A stretch of DNA of 64,000 bases, from the NCBI RefSeq assembly GCF_946479275.1, contig NZ_CAMLFE010000004.1, positions 248,001-312,000 on the forward strand. Direction: 5' to 3'. Positions 28,711-38,287 of this stretch are shown in pieces; positions within the stretch are counted from its first letter, which is position 1; each line of letters starts with the position of its first letter. This DNA comes from an uncultured Bartonella sp. (GTDB lineage: Bacteria; Pseudomonadota; Alphaproteobacteria; Rhizobiales; Rhizobiaceae). Both the position numbers and the translations under genes were made by a program. A model generated the notes under the pieces. It ran no database searches, was not told the DNA's origin, and saw only the letters and a program-made list of their open reading frames with translations.

Positions 28711-31656
28711 ATGGCTAAAGCCCCTCTCATCCTTTCGGGGCGTGACGTAACAGCTGTTCTGGGGCCGACGAATACTGGCAAAACCCATTTGGCAATCGAG
28801 CGTATGCTTGCCCATGATAGCGGAATGATCGGGCTACCGTTACGACTTCTTGCACGGGAAGTTTATAACCGTATCAGCGAAAAAATCGGCCCTGATCGGG
28901 TTTCTCTCATTACGGGAGAGGAAAAGATTATTCCTCTTGGTGCTCCTTATTCTGTTTGCACAGTGGAAGCTTTGCCGCGGGAAACCAAGGCTTCTTTTGT
29001 TGCCATTGATGAAGTGCAACTTGCCGGCGATCTGGCACGTGGCCACATTTTTACCGATCGGATTTTGCATTTGCGTGGCACACAGGAAACGATGCTTCTC
29101 GGTGCTTCGACGATGCAAGGGATTCTGCAAAAGCTTTTGCCCGGATTGAATATTGTCAGTCGGCCGCGGTTTTCCCAATTGCTGTATGCCGGTTCGAAAA
29201 AGTTGACCCGTTTGCCAAGCCGCACAGCAATAGTCGCCTTTTCGGCCGATGATGTCTATTCTATCGCCGAGCTTATCAAACGGCAGCGCGGCGGGGCAGC
29301 TGTGGTTATGGGGGCGTTGTCGCCACGCACAAGAAATGCGCAAGTGGCCCTTTATCAATCGGGAGACGTGGATTTTCTTGTTGCGACCGATGCGATCGGT
29401 ATGGGGCTCAATCTCGATGTCGACCATGTGGCTTTTGCCCAGACGCGAAAATTCGATGGCTATCAGTTTCGCGATTTGACAGCGGCAGAAATGGCACAAA
29501 TTGCCGGACGCGCCGGTCGTCACATGCGTGACGGTACCTTCGGTGTTACCGGTCGGGTGGCCGATCTCGACAAGGATCTTGTCGAGCGGATCGAATCACA
29601 TCACTTCGATCCTGTGAAAGTTTTGCAGTGGCGTAGCGAAGACCTCGATTTTTCAACGCTTGACAGTTTGAGAAAATCACTGGAAGCGGCTGCCCCTGTT
29701 GAAGGGCTTTCCCGCGCACTACCGGCTGTGGATGCACAAGCTCTGGATAATCTCTCACATGATTATGACATCGCCCGTCTTGCTGACCGGCCGGAGCGCG
29801 TCGCATTGCTTTGGGACGCATGTGCACTTCCCGATTATCGCAAAATTGCACCGGCACAACACGCAGAAATTATTGCCAACATCTATCGCGATCTTGTAAA
29901 ACGCGGCAGCGTCAATGAAAACTATTTGGCCGAGCAGGTATCCCAAGCTGATCGAGTCGATGGCAATATTGACACTTTATCGCATCGGATTGCCCAGATA
30001 AGAACCTGGACATTCGTGTCACATCGACCCGGATGGCTTACCAATCCGCAACACTGGCAAGAAAAGACGCGAGAAATTGAAGATAGATTGTCGGATGCGC
30101 TACATGAGAGGTTGACGAAACGATTTGTAGACCGCAGAACAAGCGTACTTATGAGGCGGCTTAGAGAGAATGTGATGATGGATGCCGAAATAGTTCAAAC
30201 TGGCGATGTTCTTGTTGAAGGACATCATGTTGGAAAACTTGATGGGTTTCGTTTTATTGCCGATGTCAATGGCGAAGGTGCCGATGCAAAAGCTCTAAGG
30301 GCTGCTGCAGACAAAATATTGGCCGGTGAATTCGAAAAAAAGGCAGATCGTCTGGCCGCTTCGGCCAATAGCGATTTTGCGATCGGGTCGGATGGTGTGG
30401 TTCGCTGGATTGGCCAACCTTTGGCAAGTCTTGCCGCAACCGACGACATTTTAAAACCGCGGGCAGTGCTACTTGCTGATGAACAGTTGACGGGGCAGGC
30501 GCGTGAAAAAGTTGCCGAGCGGGTTGATCGTTTTGTGAGCTTCCATTTTGAAACAGCATTGAAGCCACTTTTTGATCTCATCAATGCCGATGCGCTTGTC
30601 GGTATGACACGCGGACTCGCGTTCCGGCTGGTTGAAAATCTGGGCGTTTTGCCGCGTCGCGATGTCGCCGAAGAAGTCAAAAGCCTTGACCAGATTTCAC
30701 GCGCAGCCTTGAGAAGGCTTGGCACACGTTTTGGTGCTTTCCATATTTTCCTGCCGATGATGCTGAAGCCGGCTCCGGCGCAAGCCATTACGCTTCTATG
30801 GGCATTGAAAAACCACGCTCGCGATTTGCCGGGTTATGGCGATGTTTTGCAAGTACTCGCGGCCGGTCGCACATCGGTTGTAGTCGATCCGGCTTTCAAC
30901 CCGACCTTTTATCAGCTTGCCGGTTATCGGATTCTGGGCCGTCGCGCCGTGCGTGTCGATATTCTTGAACGCCTCGCCGATCTCATTCGCAATGCAGTGA
31001 GCTGGAAATCGGGAAGCGGGCCGCGTCCGGACGGTGCTTATGATGGTCGCCAGTTTCTGGTTACTCCGGCAATGATGTCAATACTTGGTGCAACAGCCGA
31101 GGATATGGAAGAAATTCTAAAAAGCCTCGGTTACCGTTTTGACAAAAAAGAAAAAGCGGAAATTCTAGCCAAGCTTCAGGAGCTTGATGCAACAACGGAT
31201 GAAGCAAAGCCTGTTGGAGTTGACGAACGTCCTGCCGAACCGGTAGGTGATTTTGTAACCACGCCGGTGGTTCAGGAAGCCGCAGCAACGGAAGAAGTAA
31301 AAACACCGGATGCAGAACCGGTCGGGCCTCGTTTTACCAAAAAGACTGCGGAAGAAGAGGAAAAACCTGTTTTGCTTTGGCATTATCAGGGGCGTCACGA
31401 CTACCGCCAGTCAAGGGCGAATGGCGACAGGAAGAAGCGTTCTGCACAGCGATTTGAAAAATCGGGTGAAAGAACAGATAAATCGGGCGAGCCACGGCGT
31501 GATAAACAGCGTCCACGTAAAAATTCCTCTTTTAACAATCCTAAAGCGGATGCGTCGTCTTACAAACAGCATAAATCGAAGTCGCAACCGAAGCCGATTG
31601 ATCCTGATTCGCCTTTTGCAAAGCTCGCTGCTTTGCGTGACCAATTGAAAAAATGA
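28711..31656 (+). CDS. Suv3-like superfamily 2 RNA helicase with basic C-terminal tail
   Basis: The 981-residue protein resembles SUPV3L1/Suv3-type Ski2-like helicases. It has Walker A GPTNTGKTH at residues 18-26, motif II IDEVQLAGDLARGH at about residues 99-112, then LLGASTMQ and AIGMGLNLDVDHVAFAQTRKFDGY (motif V region), and the arginine-finger motif QIAGRAGRH. The C-terminal 120 or so residues are acidic then strongly basic and low complexity (DRKKRSAQRFEKSGERTDKSGEPRRD), a likely RNA-binding tail. Mitochondrial Suv3 unwinds RNA for decay; a role in RNA turnover here is inference. It overlaps the S4-domain gene by 4 bp. Confidence 0.88.
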   Translation: MAKAPLILSGRDVTAVLGPTNTGKTHLAIERMLAHDSGMIGLPLRLLAREVYNRISEKIGPDRVSLITGEEKIIPLGAPYSVCTVEALPRETKASFVAIDEVQLAGDLARGHIFTDRILHLRGTQETMLLGASTMQGILQKLLPGLNIVSRPRFSQLLYAGSKKLTRLPSRTAIVAFSADDVYSIAELIKRQRGGAAVVMGALSPRTRNAQVALYQSGDVDFLVATDAIGMGLNLDVDHVAFAQTRKFDGYQFRDLTAAEMAQIAGRAGRHMRDGTFGVTGRVADLDKDLVERIESHHFDPVKVLQWRSEDLDFSTLDSLRKSLEAAAPVEGLSRALPAVDAQALDNLSHDYDIARLADRPERVALLWDACALPDYRKIAPAQHAEIIANIYRDLVKRGSVNENYLAEQVSQADRVDGNIDTLSHRIAQIRTWTFVSHRPGWLTNPQHWQEKTREIEDRLSDALHERLTKRFVDRRTSVLMRRLRENVMMDAEIVQTGDVLVEGHHVGKLDGFRFIADVNGEGADAKALRAAADKILAGEFEKKADRLAASANSDFAIGSDGVVRWIGQPLASLAATDDILKPRAVLLADEQLTGQAREKVAERVDRFVSFHFETALKPLFDLINADALVGMTRGLAFRLVENLGVLPRRDVAEEVKSLDQISRAALRRLGTRFGAFHIFLPMMLKPAPAQAITLLWALKNHARDLPGYGDVLQVLAAGRTSVVVDPAFNPTFYQLAGYRILGRRAVRVDILERLADLIRNAVSWKSGSGPRPDGAYDGRQFLVTPAMMSILGATAEDMEEILKSLGYRFDKKEKAEILAKLQELDATTDEAKPVGVDERPAEPVGDFVTTPVVQEAAATEEVKTPDAEPVGPRFTKKTAEEEEKPVLLWHYQGRHDYRQSRANGDRKKRSAQRFEKSGERTDKSGEPRRDKQRPRKNSSFNNPKADASSYKQHKSKSQPKPIDPDSPFAKLAALRDQLKK

Positions 31657-32027
31657 GCGAAGAGACCGTTTCGAGACAGCGTCTGGACAAGTGGCTGTTT
31701 TTCTCGCGGACGGTCAAAACGCGTAGCCTTGCTGCCAAAATTGTCGAAGGCAGCAAGGTCAGAGTTAATCGAGTGAAGATTGACAAATCGAGCTATCCGA
31801 TAAAAGTGGGAGATGTTCTGACTATCCGGCTGGAACGGTCAGTTGTTGTTTATAAGGTAACAGGACTAGGAGTGCGTCGGGGGCCGGCAGCTGAAGCCCG
31901 CTTGCTTTATGAAGATTTGACGCCGGCCGAAGTTGTAACAGACAGGCAGAATATGATTTCATCGGGACCCCGACCGACGAAACGCGACAGGCGGCAATTA
32001 ATGCACTTTTTAAAACAGGAAATGTGA
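31653..32027 (+). CDS. S4-domain RNA-binding protein (Hsp15/HslR-like)
   Basis: The 124-residue protein opens with a canonical S4 fold (QRLDKWLFFSRTVKTRSLAAKIVEGSKVRVNRVKIDKSSYPIKVGD). The tail is basic (RPTKRDRRQLMHFLK). This is the Hsp15 pattern; E. coli Hsp15 binds 50S subunits carrying stalled nascent chains. Its ATG overlaps the helicase stop (ATGA), so the two RNA-binding proteins are made together. The pairing supports a shared role in RNA or ribosome quality control, but that is inference. Confidence 0.9.
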   Translation: MSEETVSRQRLDKWLFFSRTVKTRSLAAKIVEGSKVRVNRVKIDKSSYPIKVGDVLTIRLERSVVVYKVTGLGVRRGPAAEARLLYEDLTPAEVVTDRQNMISSGPRPTKRDRRQLMHFLKQEM

Positions 32028-32162
32028 ACAAATTGGTTCAAATGCAGGGTTGAAACCGCCCGCCAAAAACGTTAACTCATTGCTGTTATCGTTTCATTTC
32101 CGTTTAAAAGTGTGACAGGCTTTTGTCGGAATGCGCTTGACGTGAACACTGGAGATTGAACA

Positions 32163-32501
32163 ATGACCTATGTTGTGACCGACAATTGCATTCGCTGCAA
32201 ATACACTGACTGCGTTGAAGTTTGCCCGGTTGACTGTTTCTACGAGGGGGAGAACATGCTTGTTATCCACCCCGATGAATGCATTGATTGTGGTGTCTGT
32301 GAGCCGGAATGCCCGGCTGAAGCAATCAAGCCTGATACTGAACCCGGACTTGAAAAATGGCTTGAACTTAACATGGAATATTCGTCCAAATGGCCAAATA
32401 TAACGGTCAAGAAGGACCAGCTTCCCGAAGCAACCGAAATGGATGGTGTGACGGGAAAACTGGAGAAATACTTTTCTCCAAAGCCTGGAACCGGTGACTA
32501 G
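32163..32501 (+). CDS. fdxA: Seven-iron ferredoxin FdxA
   Basis: This soluble electron carrier has one 3Fe-4S and one 4Fe-4S cluster. Its N-terminal half contains the Cys pattern [18 protein letters not shown] (C9, C12, C17, C21, C25) and [12 protein letters not shown] (C40, C43, C46, C50). The roughly 50-residue C-terminal extension ([20 protein letters not shown]) is typical of the Azotobacter FdI-like group in Alphaproteobacteria. At 112 aa it is full length. GGAG lies upstream of ATG 32163. A possible partner is IspG, though any iron-sulfur enzyme could use it. Confidence 0.96.
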   Translation: MTYVVTDNCIRCKYTDCVEVCPVDCFYEGENMLVIHPDECIDCGVCEPECPAEAIKPDTEPGLEKWLELNMEYSSKWPNITVKKDQLPEATEMDGVTGKLEKYFSPKPGTGD

Positions 32502-32867
32502 CCATATAAACAGTTGAACTTGACTGGCCAATGATTGATTTCGTTGGTTTTTTGTGTTAAGGTTTTTCCGTTAAACCGATAACCGGATGTCATTGGCGTT
32601 TCTTTTTCTCATCGAAAGGTGTCTTAATCTGACGTAATTCGTGTCGAATAGTGGACGGCTTTATTGCGTCCAATTGAATTATGTCGAGGTTTGCGGATTT
32701 ATTATCGCATTTGCTTTGCATTTGCGGATAGGTGAAACCCTCTTCTGCACCTTGAATCAAAAGTAACGCCCATTCTTCCGGAAATCGGATAAGGCTCTTT
32801 GTTTGCAGAGCTTTCAACCTGTGTTTGTCGGCAACAGTGCCGAGCACAAATGGAGTTGGTTAAGAAT
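32502..32867. other. Control region between fdxA and carD
   Basis: About 365 bp. A minus-strand frame (32590-32847) opens at GTG without a ribosome-binding site and has no recognisable product. The carD promoter should be here. The roughly 40 bp after 32530 contain a T-rich run (GGTTTTTTGTG) but no paired stem that would end fdxA. Confidence 0.45.
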
Positions 32868-33473
32868 ATGTCATCCCCCAAGAAAAAATCCCCGGCTCGG
32901 CAGGGGTTCAAGGCTCAAGAATACATCGTTTATCCCGCTCACGGTGTCGGTCAGATTGTTGCTATTGAAGAACAGGAAGTGGCCGGCGTAAAACTCGAGC
33001 TGTTTGTTATTCATTTCGAAAAAGACAAGATGCATGTCAAAGTGCCGGTTGCCAAGGCTATTTCTATCGGTATGCGCAAATTGTCGGAGACAGATTTTGT
33101 CGAACGTGCTTTGAAAGTTTTACAAGGCCGGGCTCGTATCAAGCGTACCATGTGGTCGCGTCGGGCTCAGGAATATGATGCAAAAATTAATTCAGGCGAT
33201 CTGATTTCTATTGCCGAAGTTGTTCGTGATCTTTTCCGTGCTGAAAATCAGCCGGAACAGTCCTATTCGGAACGTCAGCTTTACGAGGCTGCACTTGACC
33301 GGATGGCACGTGAAATCGCTGTTGTTAATAAAATTTCGGAAACCGAGGCTGTCCGTGCCATCGAGATCAACCTCGCCAAAAGCCCCAAGCGGAGTGCAAA
33401 AAGCGAAGCTGAAGGGGATAGCGAAATTGAAAGTGATGTTGATGGCGAAGACAGCGAAAACGTTGCTGCTTGA
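32868..33473 (+). CDS. carD: CarD-family transcription regulator
   Basis: CarD-type proteins bind the RNA polymerase beta subunit and stabilise open complexes, notably at rRNA and growth-linked promoters. The RNAP-interacting domain is evident: FKAQEYIVYPAHGVGQIVAIEEQEVAGVKLELFVIHFEKDKM. A helical DNA-binding domain follows (RAIKRTMWSRRAQEYDAKINSGDLI-like). The track ORF starts at 32799, but the family N-terminus and basic leader (MSSPKKKSPARQGF) begin at ATG 32868, giving 201 aa. The C-terminal tail is acidic. A strong terminator follows. Confidence 0.94.
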   Translation: MSSPKKKSPARQGFKAQEYIVYPAHGVGQIVAIEEQEVAGVKLELFVIHFEKDKMHVKVPVAKAISIGMRKLSETDFVERALKVLQGRARIKRTMWSRRAQEYDAKINSGDLISIAEVVRDLFRAENQPEQSYSERQLYEAALDRMAREIAVVNKISETEAVRAIEINLAKSPKRSAKSEAEGDSEIESDVDGEDSENVAA

Positions 33474-33518
33474 TTAAAGTTAACGAACTGGATTTTATTT
33501 GTTAATCCATTCTTTTAA

Positions 33519-33544
33519 AAGCCCGCTTTCATAGCGGGTTTTTT
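33519..33544 (+). terminator. Rho-independent terminator after carD
   Basis: CCCGCT/AGCGGG with a 5-nt loop, flanked by AAAAG and TTTTTT, about 50 bp after the carD stop. Confidence 0.88.
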
Positions 33545-33675
33545 GTTTTTTACACTATACATTTATCAAGCAGGTCACAGATGATCGCTAAAAAATATAT
33601 TAAAAGTTGAAAAAATAAAACTTTTGGTTGTTTTTTACGGAACCAACCTTCGTGATGCGCGTTTGTAAATCTGAA

Positions 33676-33693
33676 AGCAACATCGTTGTTGCT
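33676..33693 (+). promoter_or_regulatory. Hairpin in the rpoH leader
   Basis: AGCAACA-TCGT-TGTTGCT is a perfect 7-bp stem with a 4-nt loop ending 38 bp before the rpoH ATG. Two further inverted repeats lie upstream (AAAAGTT/AACTTTT at about 33603 and TTGGTT/AACCAA at about 33624). Together they suggest a structured leader. Regulation is inference. Confidence 0.35.
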
Positions 33694-33731
33694 CTTGAAG
33701 ATTAACGAGTTTCTCATCGAGGGGGCAGATC

Positions 33732-34643
33732 ATGGCCAGCATACCGACGTCAACGCAGTTAACGACAAATTTCAATGCTGGCACGGACAACACGCTTGGC
33801 CGTAATATGATGCGTTCCGCAATGAAGGCACCCTATCTCGAGCGCAATGACGAACACGATCTGGCACTGCGTTGGAGAGACAAAAAAGATAGTGTGGCAA
33901 TGCATCAGATTGCAGTTGCACACATGCGGCTTGTCATTTCCATCGCGGGACGATTCAAACATTTCAAACTACCGTTGAGCGATCTTGTTCAGGAAGGATA
34001 TGTCGGTCTTCTTGAAGCAGCAGCACGTTTTGATCCCGAGCGCGAGGTGCGTTTTTCAACCTATGCCACATGGTGGATCAGGGCTTCTATACAGGATTAT
34101 ATTTTGCGCAACTGGTCAATCGTACGCGGTGGTACCAGTTCGGCGCAGAAAGCGCTTTTCTTCAATTTAAGACGGTTGCGCGCAAAGCTTGCCAGTGAAG
34201 ACAGGAATATGAGCAAGCAGGATATATTCCGTAGTATTTCTGAAAAACTTGGTGTCTCGGTTTCCGATGTCGAAACCATGGATTTTCGTTTTTCGACAAG
34301 TGACAATTCTTTGAGTGCGCCGATGATTGCCGATGACGAGAGCTCGGGTAGTAAAATGGATACGCTGGTCGACGATCATCCGCTTCAAGACTCGCTTGTT
34401 GAAGATGAAATTGACGGCAATCGTCGTTCGAAGTGGTTGCATGACGCGCTACAGATATTGAACGACAGAGAACTCCAAATTATCCGTTGCCGTCGTTTGA
34501 ACGATGACGGGGCGACTCTTGAAGCGTTGGGAGAAAAAATGGGAATTTCCAAGGAGCGTGTACGTCAGATCGAAGCACGTGCCATGGAAAAATTGCGAAA
34601 TTATCTTCTTTCTGTTAATAGTGTTGATGCTTATCAGGTTTAA
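33732..34643 (+). CDS. rpoH: RNA polymerase sigma-32 (RpoH) heat-shock sigma factor
   Basis: RpoH directs RNA polymerase to heat-shock promoters. Region 2 is clear (HMRLVISIAGRFKHFKLPLSDLVQEGYVGLLEAAARFDPEREVRFSTYATWWIRASIQDYILRNW). The RpoH-specific box region reads SSAQKALFFNLRRLRAKL, and region 4 is EALGEKMGISKERVRQIEARAMEKLR. The 303-residue length is normal. Many Rhizobiales have two RpoH paralogues; the start MRSAMKAPYLERNDEHDLALRW looks nearer the RpoH2 type to me, but that is a weak call. GAGGGGG lies 6 bp upstream of the ATG. Confidence 0.95.
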   Translation: MASIPTSTQLTTNFNAGTDNTLGRNMMRSAMKAPYLERNDEHDLALRWRDKKDSVAMHQIAVAHMRLVISIAGRFKHFKLPLSDLVQEGYVGLLEAAARFDPEREVRFSTYATWWIRASIQDYILRNWSIVRGGTSSAQKALFFNLRRLRAKLASEDRNMSKQDIFRSISEKLGVSVSDVETMDFRFSTSDNSLSAPMIADDESSGSKMDTLVDDHPLQDSLVEDEIDGNRRSKWLHDALQILNDRELQIIRCRRLNDDGATLEALGEKMGISKERVRQIEARAMEKLRNYLLSVNSVDAYQV

Positions 34644-34767
34644 TCGCCAAGGGAATATGTGACGATTGCGTTTCATTTTTTCGGGCGGTCGTGCCGGTAG
34701 CTAAAACCAATACCCCAAAGGCTTGCCCCGAAAAAATTGGCCACGAGAATTGGCCTGGAGAAGTTGT

Positions 34768-35718
34768 TTGTCACCGTTTGACAGAAACGCACATATCGAA
34801 CAGAAAATACTTGCATATTCAATACTGGCAACAATCGTTCTGGCTGTTGCAGGTATTATTACCGGAATTCTGACAGGCGCATCGTCTATTATTTTCGACG
34901 GAATGTATTCGTCTATTGATTGCCTTTTCAGCATTGCAGCGCTTCTTGTTGTTCGACTGATCGAAATTGACGTCAACCGGCGAAGCCGCAAAGCACCGAA
35001 ATTTATCGAGCGTTTTCAATACGGTTTCTGGCATCTTGAACCGATGCTTTTGGCTATCAACGGATTATCCCTGATGATTGCCGTCATTTATGCGCTGTTC
35101 GAGGCCGTAGGAAAAATTTTGAACGGCGGCAAACTTCCACATTTTGATGCAGCAATCTGGTTTTCGGTTTTTGCAGTCATCCTGTGTTTCGGAATGGCAT
35201 TTTACGAGCATTATTTCAATCGCCGTATAAAATCGGCGTTCATTACCATTGATGCAAAAAGCTGGATCGTATCGGGTGGAATAGGATTGGCTCTCTTATG
35301 CGCATTCAGTTTTGCCACCCTCATTGAAGGCACAAATTATGAATGGATTTTGCCTTATATCGACCCGGTCGTTTTGGCTTTTATTGCGATAATCATGTTG
35401 CCGATGCCTGTAAAAACCGTTTTGCATGCCATGCGGGATATCCTAATGATAACGCCCGTTGATTTGGACGAACATGTCAATGGTGTGGTTGACAAAATTG
35501 TCGAAAAATACGGCTTTGTCGGTTCCCAAAACTATCTTGCAAGGGTTGGCCGCTCCACAATGATTGAGATTCATCTCATTTTGCCGGAACATTACAAAAT
35601 TGCCGAGGTCGAAGAGCTTGATAAAATCCGCACCGAAATCGGCGATAGGATAGGCCACGCAGGGCCGGATCGGTGGCTCACTGTTTCTTTTACATCAAGT
35701 CCGCATTGGGCGTTTTGA
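34768..35718 (+). CDS. Cation diffusion facilitator (CDF) family transporter
   Basis: CDF proteins export divalent metals such as Zn, Fe or Mn in exchange for protons. The product has about six membrane helices, starting with ILAYSILATIVLAVAGIITGI. Its metal-site-like motif is DGMYSSID in helix 2, with a second polar Asp in the later DAKSWIVSGG helix. The C-terminal cytoplasmic domain is HVNGVVDKIVEKYGFVG... The track starts at TTG 34723. TTG 34768 (MSPFDRNAHIEQ, 316 aa) is preferred because GGAG lies 7 bp upstream. Which metal is moved is not evident. It is convergent with the M48 protease gene, only 28 bp apart. Confidence 0.82.
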   Translation: MSPFDRNAHIEQKILAYSILATIVLAVAGIITGILTGASSIIFDGMYSSIDCLFSIAALLVVRLIEIDVNRRSRKAPKFIERFQYGFWHLEPMLLAINGLSLMIAVIYALFEAVGKILNGGKLPHFDAAIWFSVFAVILCFGMAFYEHYFNRRIKSAFITIDAKSWIVSGGIGLALLCAFSFATLIEGTNYEWILPYIDPVVLAFIAIIMLPMPVKTVLHAMRDILMITPVDLDEHVNGVVDKIVEKYGFVGSQNYLARVGRSTMIEIHLILPEHYKIAEVEELDKIRTEIGDRIGHAGPDRWLTVSFTSSPHWAF

Positions 35719-35746
35719 TCGACCTCATGACGTTATCCCGACCTCG

Positions 35747-37276
35747 CTATTCCGAGATAATCTTGATTCTGTCGCCTGCCGATAAATTTGTAGTTGGCGG
35801 CAAGGCATTGATGATGCGCAATAGTTTTTCTTTTGCGTTGGTGCCTTGCATGCGTGCAGCAAGCGATGGAACCGTATCGCCCGAGCGAACATTGACGACG
35901 CGAATGCGCAAAGGTTTAAGTGAAGAAATCTCGCGCGACGATAATGTTTTGAATGACGAGGTTGTCGCATTCGACACAGCATCAAGTTCGTTCGAATTTT
36001 TGGGGGCTGCTGTTAAAAATCTGAAGACACGATCTTTAACGAAAATAACTACGACATCGAACTGCCAACGATCATTGGCAGCATGAGCACGAGCAGCTTG
36101 AAGGCCATTGATAGTGACAGGCACAATCGAAGTTTGGTCAAGTCCACTTACCCAGCCGCTTTTGATGTAGTCGACCGGAGATAATCCGCGGGGGAGTGCC
36201 ACACCGTCGAAGCGCACGGCAACGTCATTATTGCCGCTGGCAATAACAGCATTTGACGAATTATCGATTGTGAAATTCTGTGGAACAGAAAAAGTAATGC
36301 CGAGTTTTGGATGAATGAACTGGTTACCACGAATGTAACCTTCGTCAGCAGTATCACCAAAAATCATTCCGTCAATACCATTGAGAAAATCATCACGGTC
36401 GGTCTTTCCTACGCCGGGTGCTCCCACTTTACGTGCCTGATCGGTTGCAAGCTGGATACGTTGGGGCGTTGACGGGTGACTTGCCAGAAAGTCGAGGGTA
36501 GCATCGGTTGCCCCTGAAACATTGCGATAGGAAGCGTAAGCTTCCATTGATTGTAAAAAGCGTGGCGAGGCGAACGGGTCATAACCCGCTTGTCCCAACA
36601 TTTTTATACCGATAGCGTCTGCTTGCAGCTCCTGATTGCGCGAAAATTGGGCAAGGCGCAGTTTACCGCGAATAGCTGTTTCCCGCTCGGCCGAATGATC
36701 TTCCAGAACTTCACTTACAACCTGATTTGTAAGCTCTACTTCCGCCTCTTTCTGTTGACGTAAAATACCGTGATTGGCTGTGACGTGTGCCATTTCATGA
36801 GCAAGAACAGCCGCCACTTCGGACGAGTCATTGGCGAGTGCAAGAAGCCCGCGTGTCACATAAACATAGCCTCCGGGAAGTGCGAAAGCGTTGACATTGG
36901 GCGAATTTAAAATCGTAATCCTATAGGTCTGGGCCGGGTTATCGGAAACCGATGTGAGCCTTCCGACAATTTTGGCAACCATGCGTTCAAGCTTCGGATC
37001 ACTATATTCGCCGCCATAGGTTTGTAAAATTCGCGGATGCTGGGATGCTCCCAATTGTGCAAGAGAATCCCCTTTGCTTACCTTATCGACCGTGACCGGC
37101 GCGCCGGAAGGCATAAGGCCGCCATCGGGCTTATTGTAATCGACAAGCTGGCAAGCTGTTAAACCGGAAAAAATAAAGCTTAAAAAAATGGTAAAACCGG
37201 CCGTTTTGACCACACGGTTAAAAGCGTATGGCGCCGAAAGCAGGTCGGAAATGGCCATTTTTTTGCATTTACTCAT
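35747..37276 (-). CDS. M48-family zinc metalloprotease lipoprotein (BepA-like)
   Basis: This is a predicted periplasmic, lipid-anchored protease for outer-membrane protein quality control. The lipobox LTAC places the acylated Cys at residue 42. The zinc motif HEMAH lies at residues 160-164, with the third ligand Glu in QELQADAIG near residue 217. DFLASHPSTPQRI is a conserved M48C feature. The C-terminal 50 residues (VNVRSGDTVPSLAARMQGT...) resemble a LysM-like domain. At 509 aa it matches the YfgC/BepA-like proteins of Rhizobiales. ATG 37276 is chosen; M7 (37258) is also possible. Confidence 0.92.
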   Translation of the reverse strand: MSKCKKMAISDLLSAPYAFNRVVKTAGFTIFLSFIFSGLTACQLVDYNKPDGGLMPSGAPVTVDKVSKGDSLAQLGASQHPRILQTYGGEYSDPKLERMVAKIVGRLTSVSDNPAQTYRITILNSPNVNAFALPGGYVYVTRGLLALANDSSEVAAVLAHEMAHVTANHGILRQQKEAEVELTNQVVSEVLEDHSAERETAIRGKLRLAQFSRNQELQADAIGIKMLGQAGYDPFASPRFLQSMEAYASYRNVSGATDATLDFLASHPSTPQRIQLATDQARKVGAPGVGKTDRDDFLNGIDGMIFGDTADEGYIRGNQFIHPKLGITFSVPQNFTIDNSSNAVIASGNNDVAVRFDGVALPRGLSPVDYIKSGWVSGLDQTSIVPVTINGLQAARAHAANDRWQFDVVVIFVKDRVFRFLTAAPKNSNELDAVSNATTSSFKTLSSREISSLKPLRIRVVNVRSGDTVPSLAARMQGTNAKEKLLRIINALPPTTNLSAGDRIKIISE

Positions 37277-37491
37277 CGCTACCGATGTTTGATCCTCATT
37301 GCGGCAAAAAATAATCCCGTATTATAAGGCTGAAAAACTTGGAAAATAACAAGCTTTTTCAAAATTTCCCCTATAATAGAACGAATAGAAGTAAGTTGTT
37401 GTGACATATCAATAATCACAGAACAATCAAATAGATGCCGATTAAAAATTAAAATGGTTTATTTATGTAAAAAAGCAAATTTGGGGTGGTC

Positions 37492-38127
37492 ATGAAAAGC
37501 TACGCTATTCTTCTTGACGGCAATCTTCAGGTAACTCCGCGACTCTTGGCAGAGATAAAAGAAAGCAATGTCATTGTTGCTGATGGGGCGATACGTTATG
37601 TCGAGCCTCTTGGTGTAACGCCCGAATTATGGGTTGGAGATTTCGATTCGGCCGATCCGGCGCTGATGATAAAATATCGGAATATAGAGCGGCGGTCTTT
37701 CCCTGTTGCCAAAGATAAAACCGACGGCGAACTTGCAATCGACTTTGCGTTGGAAAGAGGGGCAAACCGCATTATTTTATGCGGCGCGTTGGGGGGCAAA
37801 AGGTCGGATCATGCATTTTTCCATTTTGTTCACGCTTTGGCGATGAAACAGAACGGCATTGATGTGCTAATCACAAGTGGTGCCGAGGAAGGATATGCTA
37901 TTCTTCCGGGCCACTATTCATTCGATTTTCCCGCAGGTACAATTTTCAGTATCATCGGCTTTGATGATCTAGGCGGCTTGACAATCGAGGGGGCAAAGTG
38001 GCCACTTCGTCGCAAAAATGTGCCCTTCGGCTCTTCGTTGACACTTTCCAATGAAGTCGTTGGTCAACTGCATTTAACCCTTTCCTCGGGACGAGCAATT
38101 CTCGTTGCTCAATCCAATGCTCATTGA
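37492..38127 (+). CDS. thiN: Thiamine pyrophosphokinase
   Basis: This kinase transfers pyrophosphate from ATP to thiamine, giving the cofactor TPP in one step. The family motifs are VADGAIRYVEPLGVTPELWVGDFDS (Asp at about residue 50), KDKTDGELAIDFAL and GALGGKRSDHAFFHF. At 211 aa it is normal size. The track start is a GTG at 37486, but ATG 37492 with TTGGGGTGG just upstream is more likely. TPP users in this window include transketolase. The thiE-like gene is 20 kb away. Confidence 0.93.
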   Translation: MKSYAILLDGNLQVTPRLLAEIKESNVIVADGAIRYVEPLGVTPELWVGDFDSADPALMIKYRNIERRSFPVAKDKTDGELAIDFALERGANRIILCGALGGKRSDHAFFHFVHALAMKQNGIDVLITSGAEEGYAILPGHYSFDFPAGTIFSIIGFDDLGGLTIEGAKWPLRRKNVPFGSSLTLSNEVVGQLHLTLSSGRAILVAQSNAH

Positions 38128-38287
38128 CGGGCTTTAGAAGGCATTCAAGGGTAGCTTTGTGGAAATAATTTTCTATATCCATATGTAATAGTAAGGAAAG
38201 GCTTGAGCGGTAGCTTCCGCCTTATCTTGGTTTCGCCTTATTATTACGACACAGTATCGGGAAAATCATAAGAGAAAGAGTGAGGAC

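Noticed and set aside
32590-32847. 85-codon minus ORF between fdxA and carD.
   Set aside because: GTG start without a ribosome-binding site, and it occupies the expected carD promoter region.
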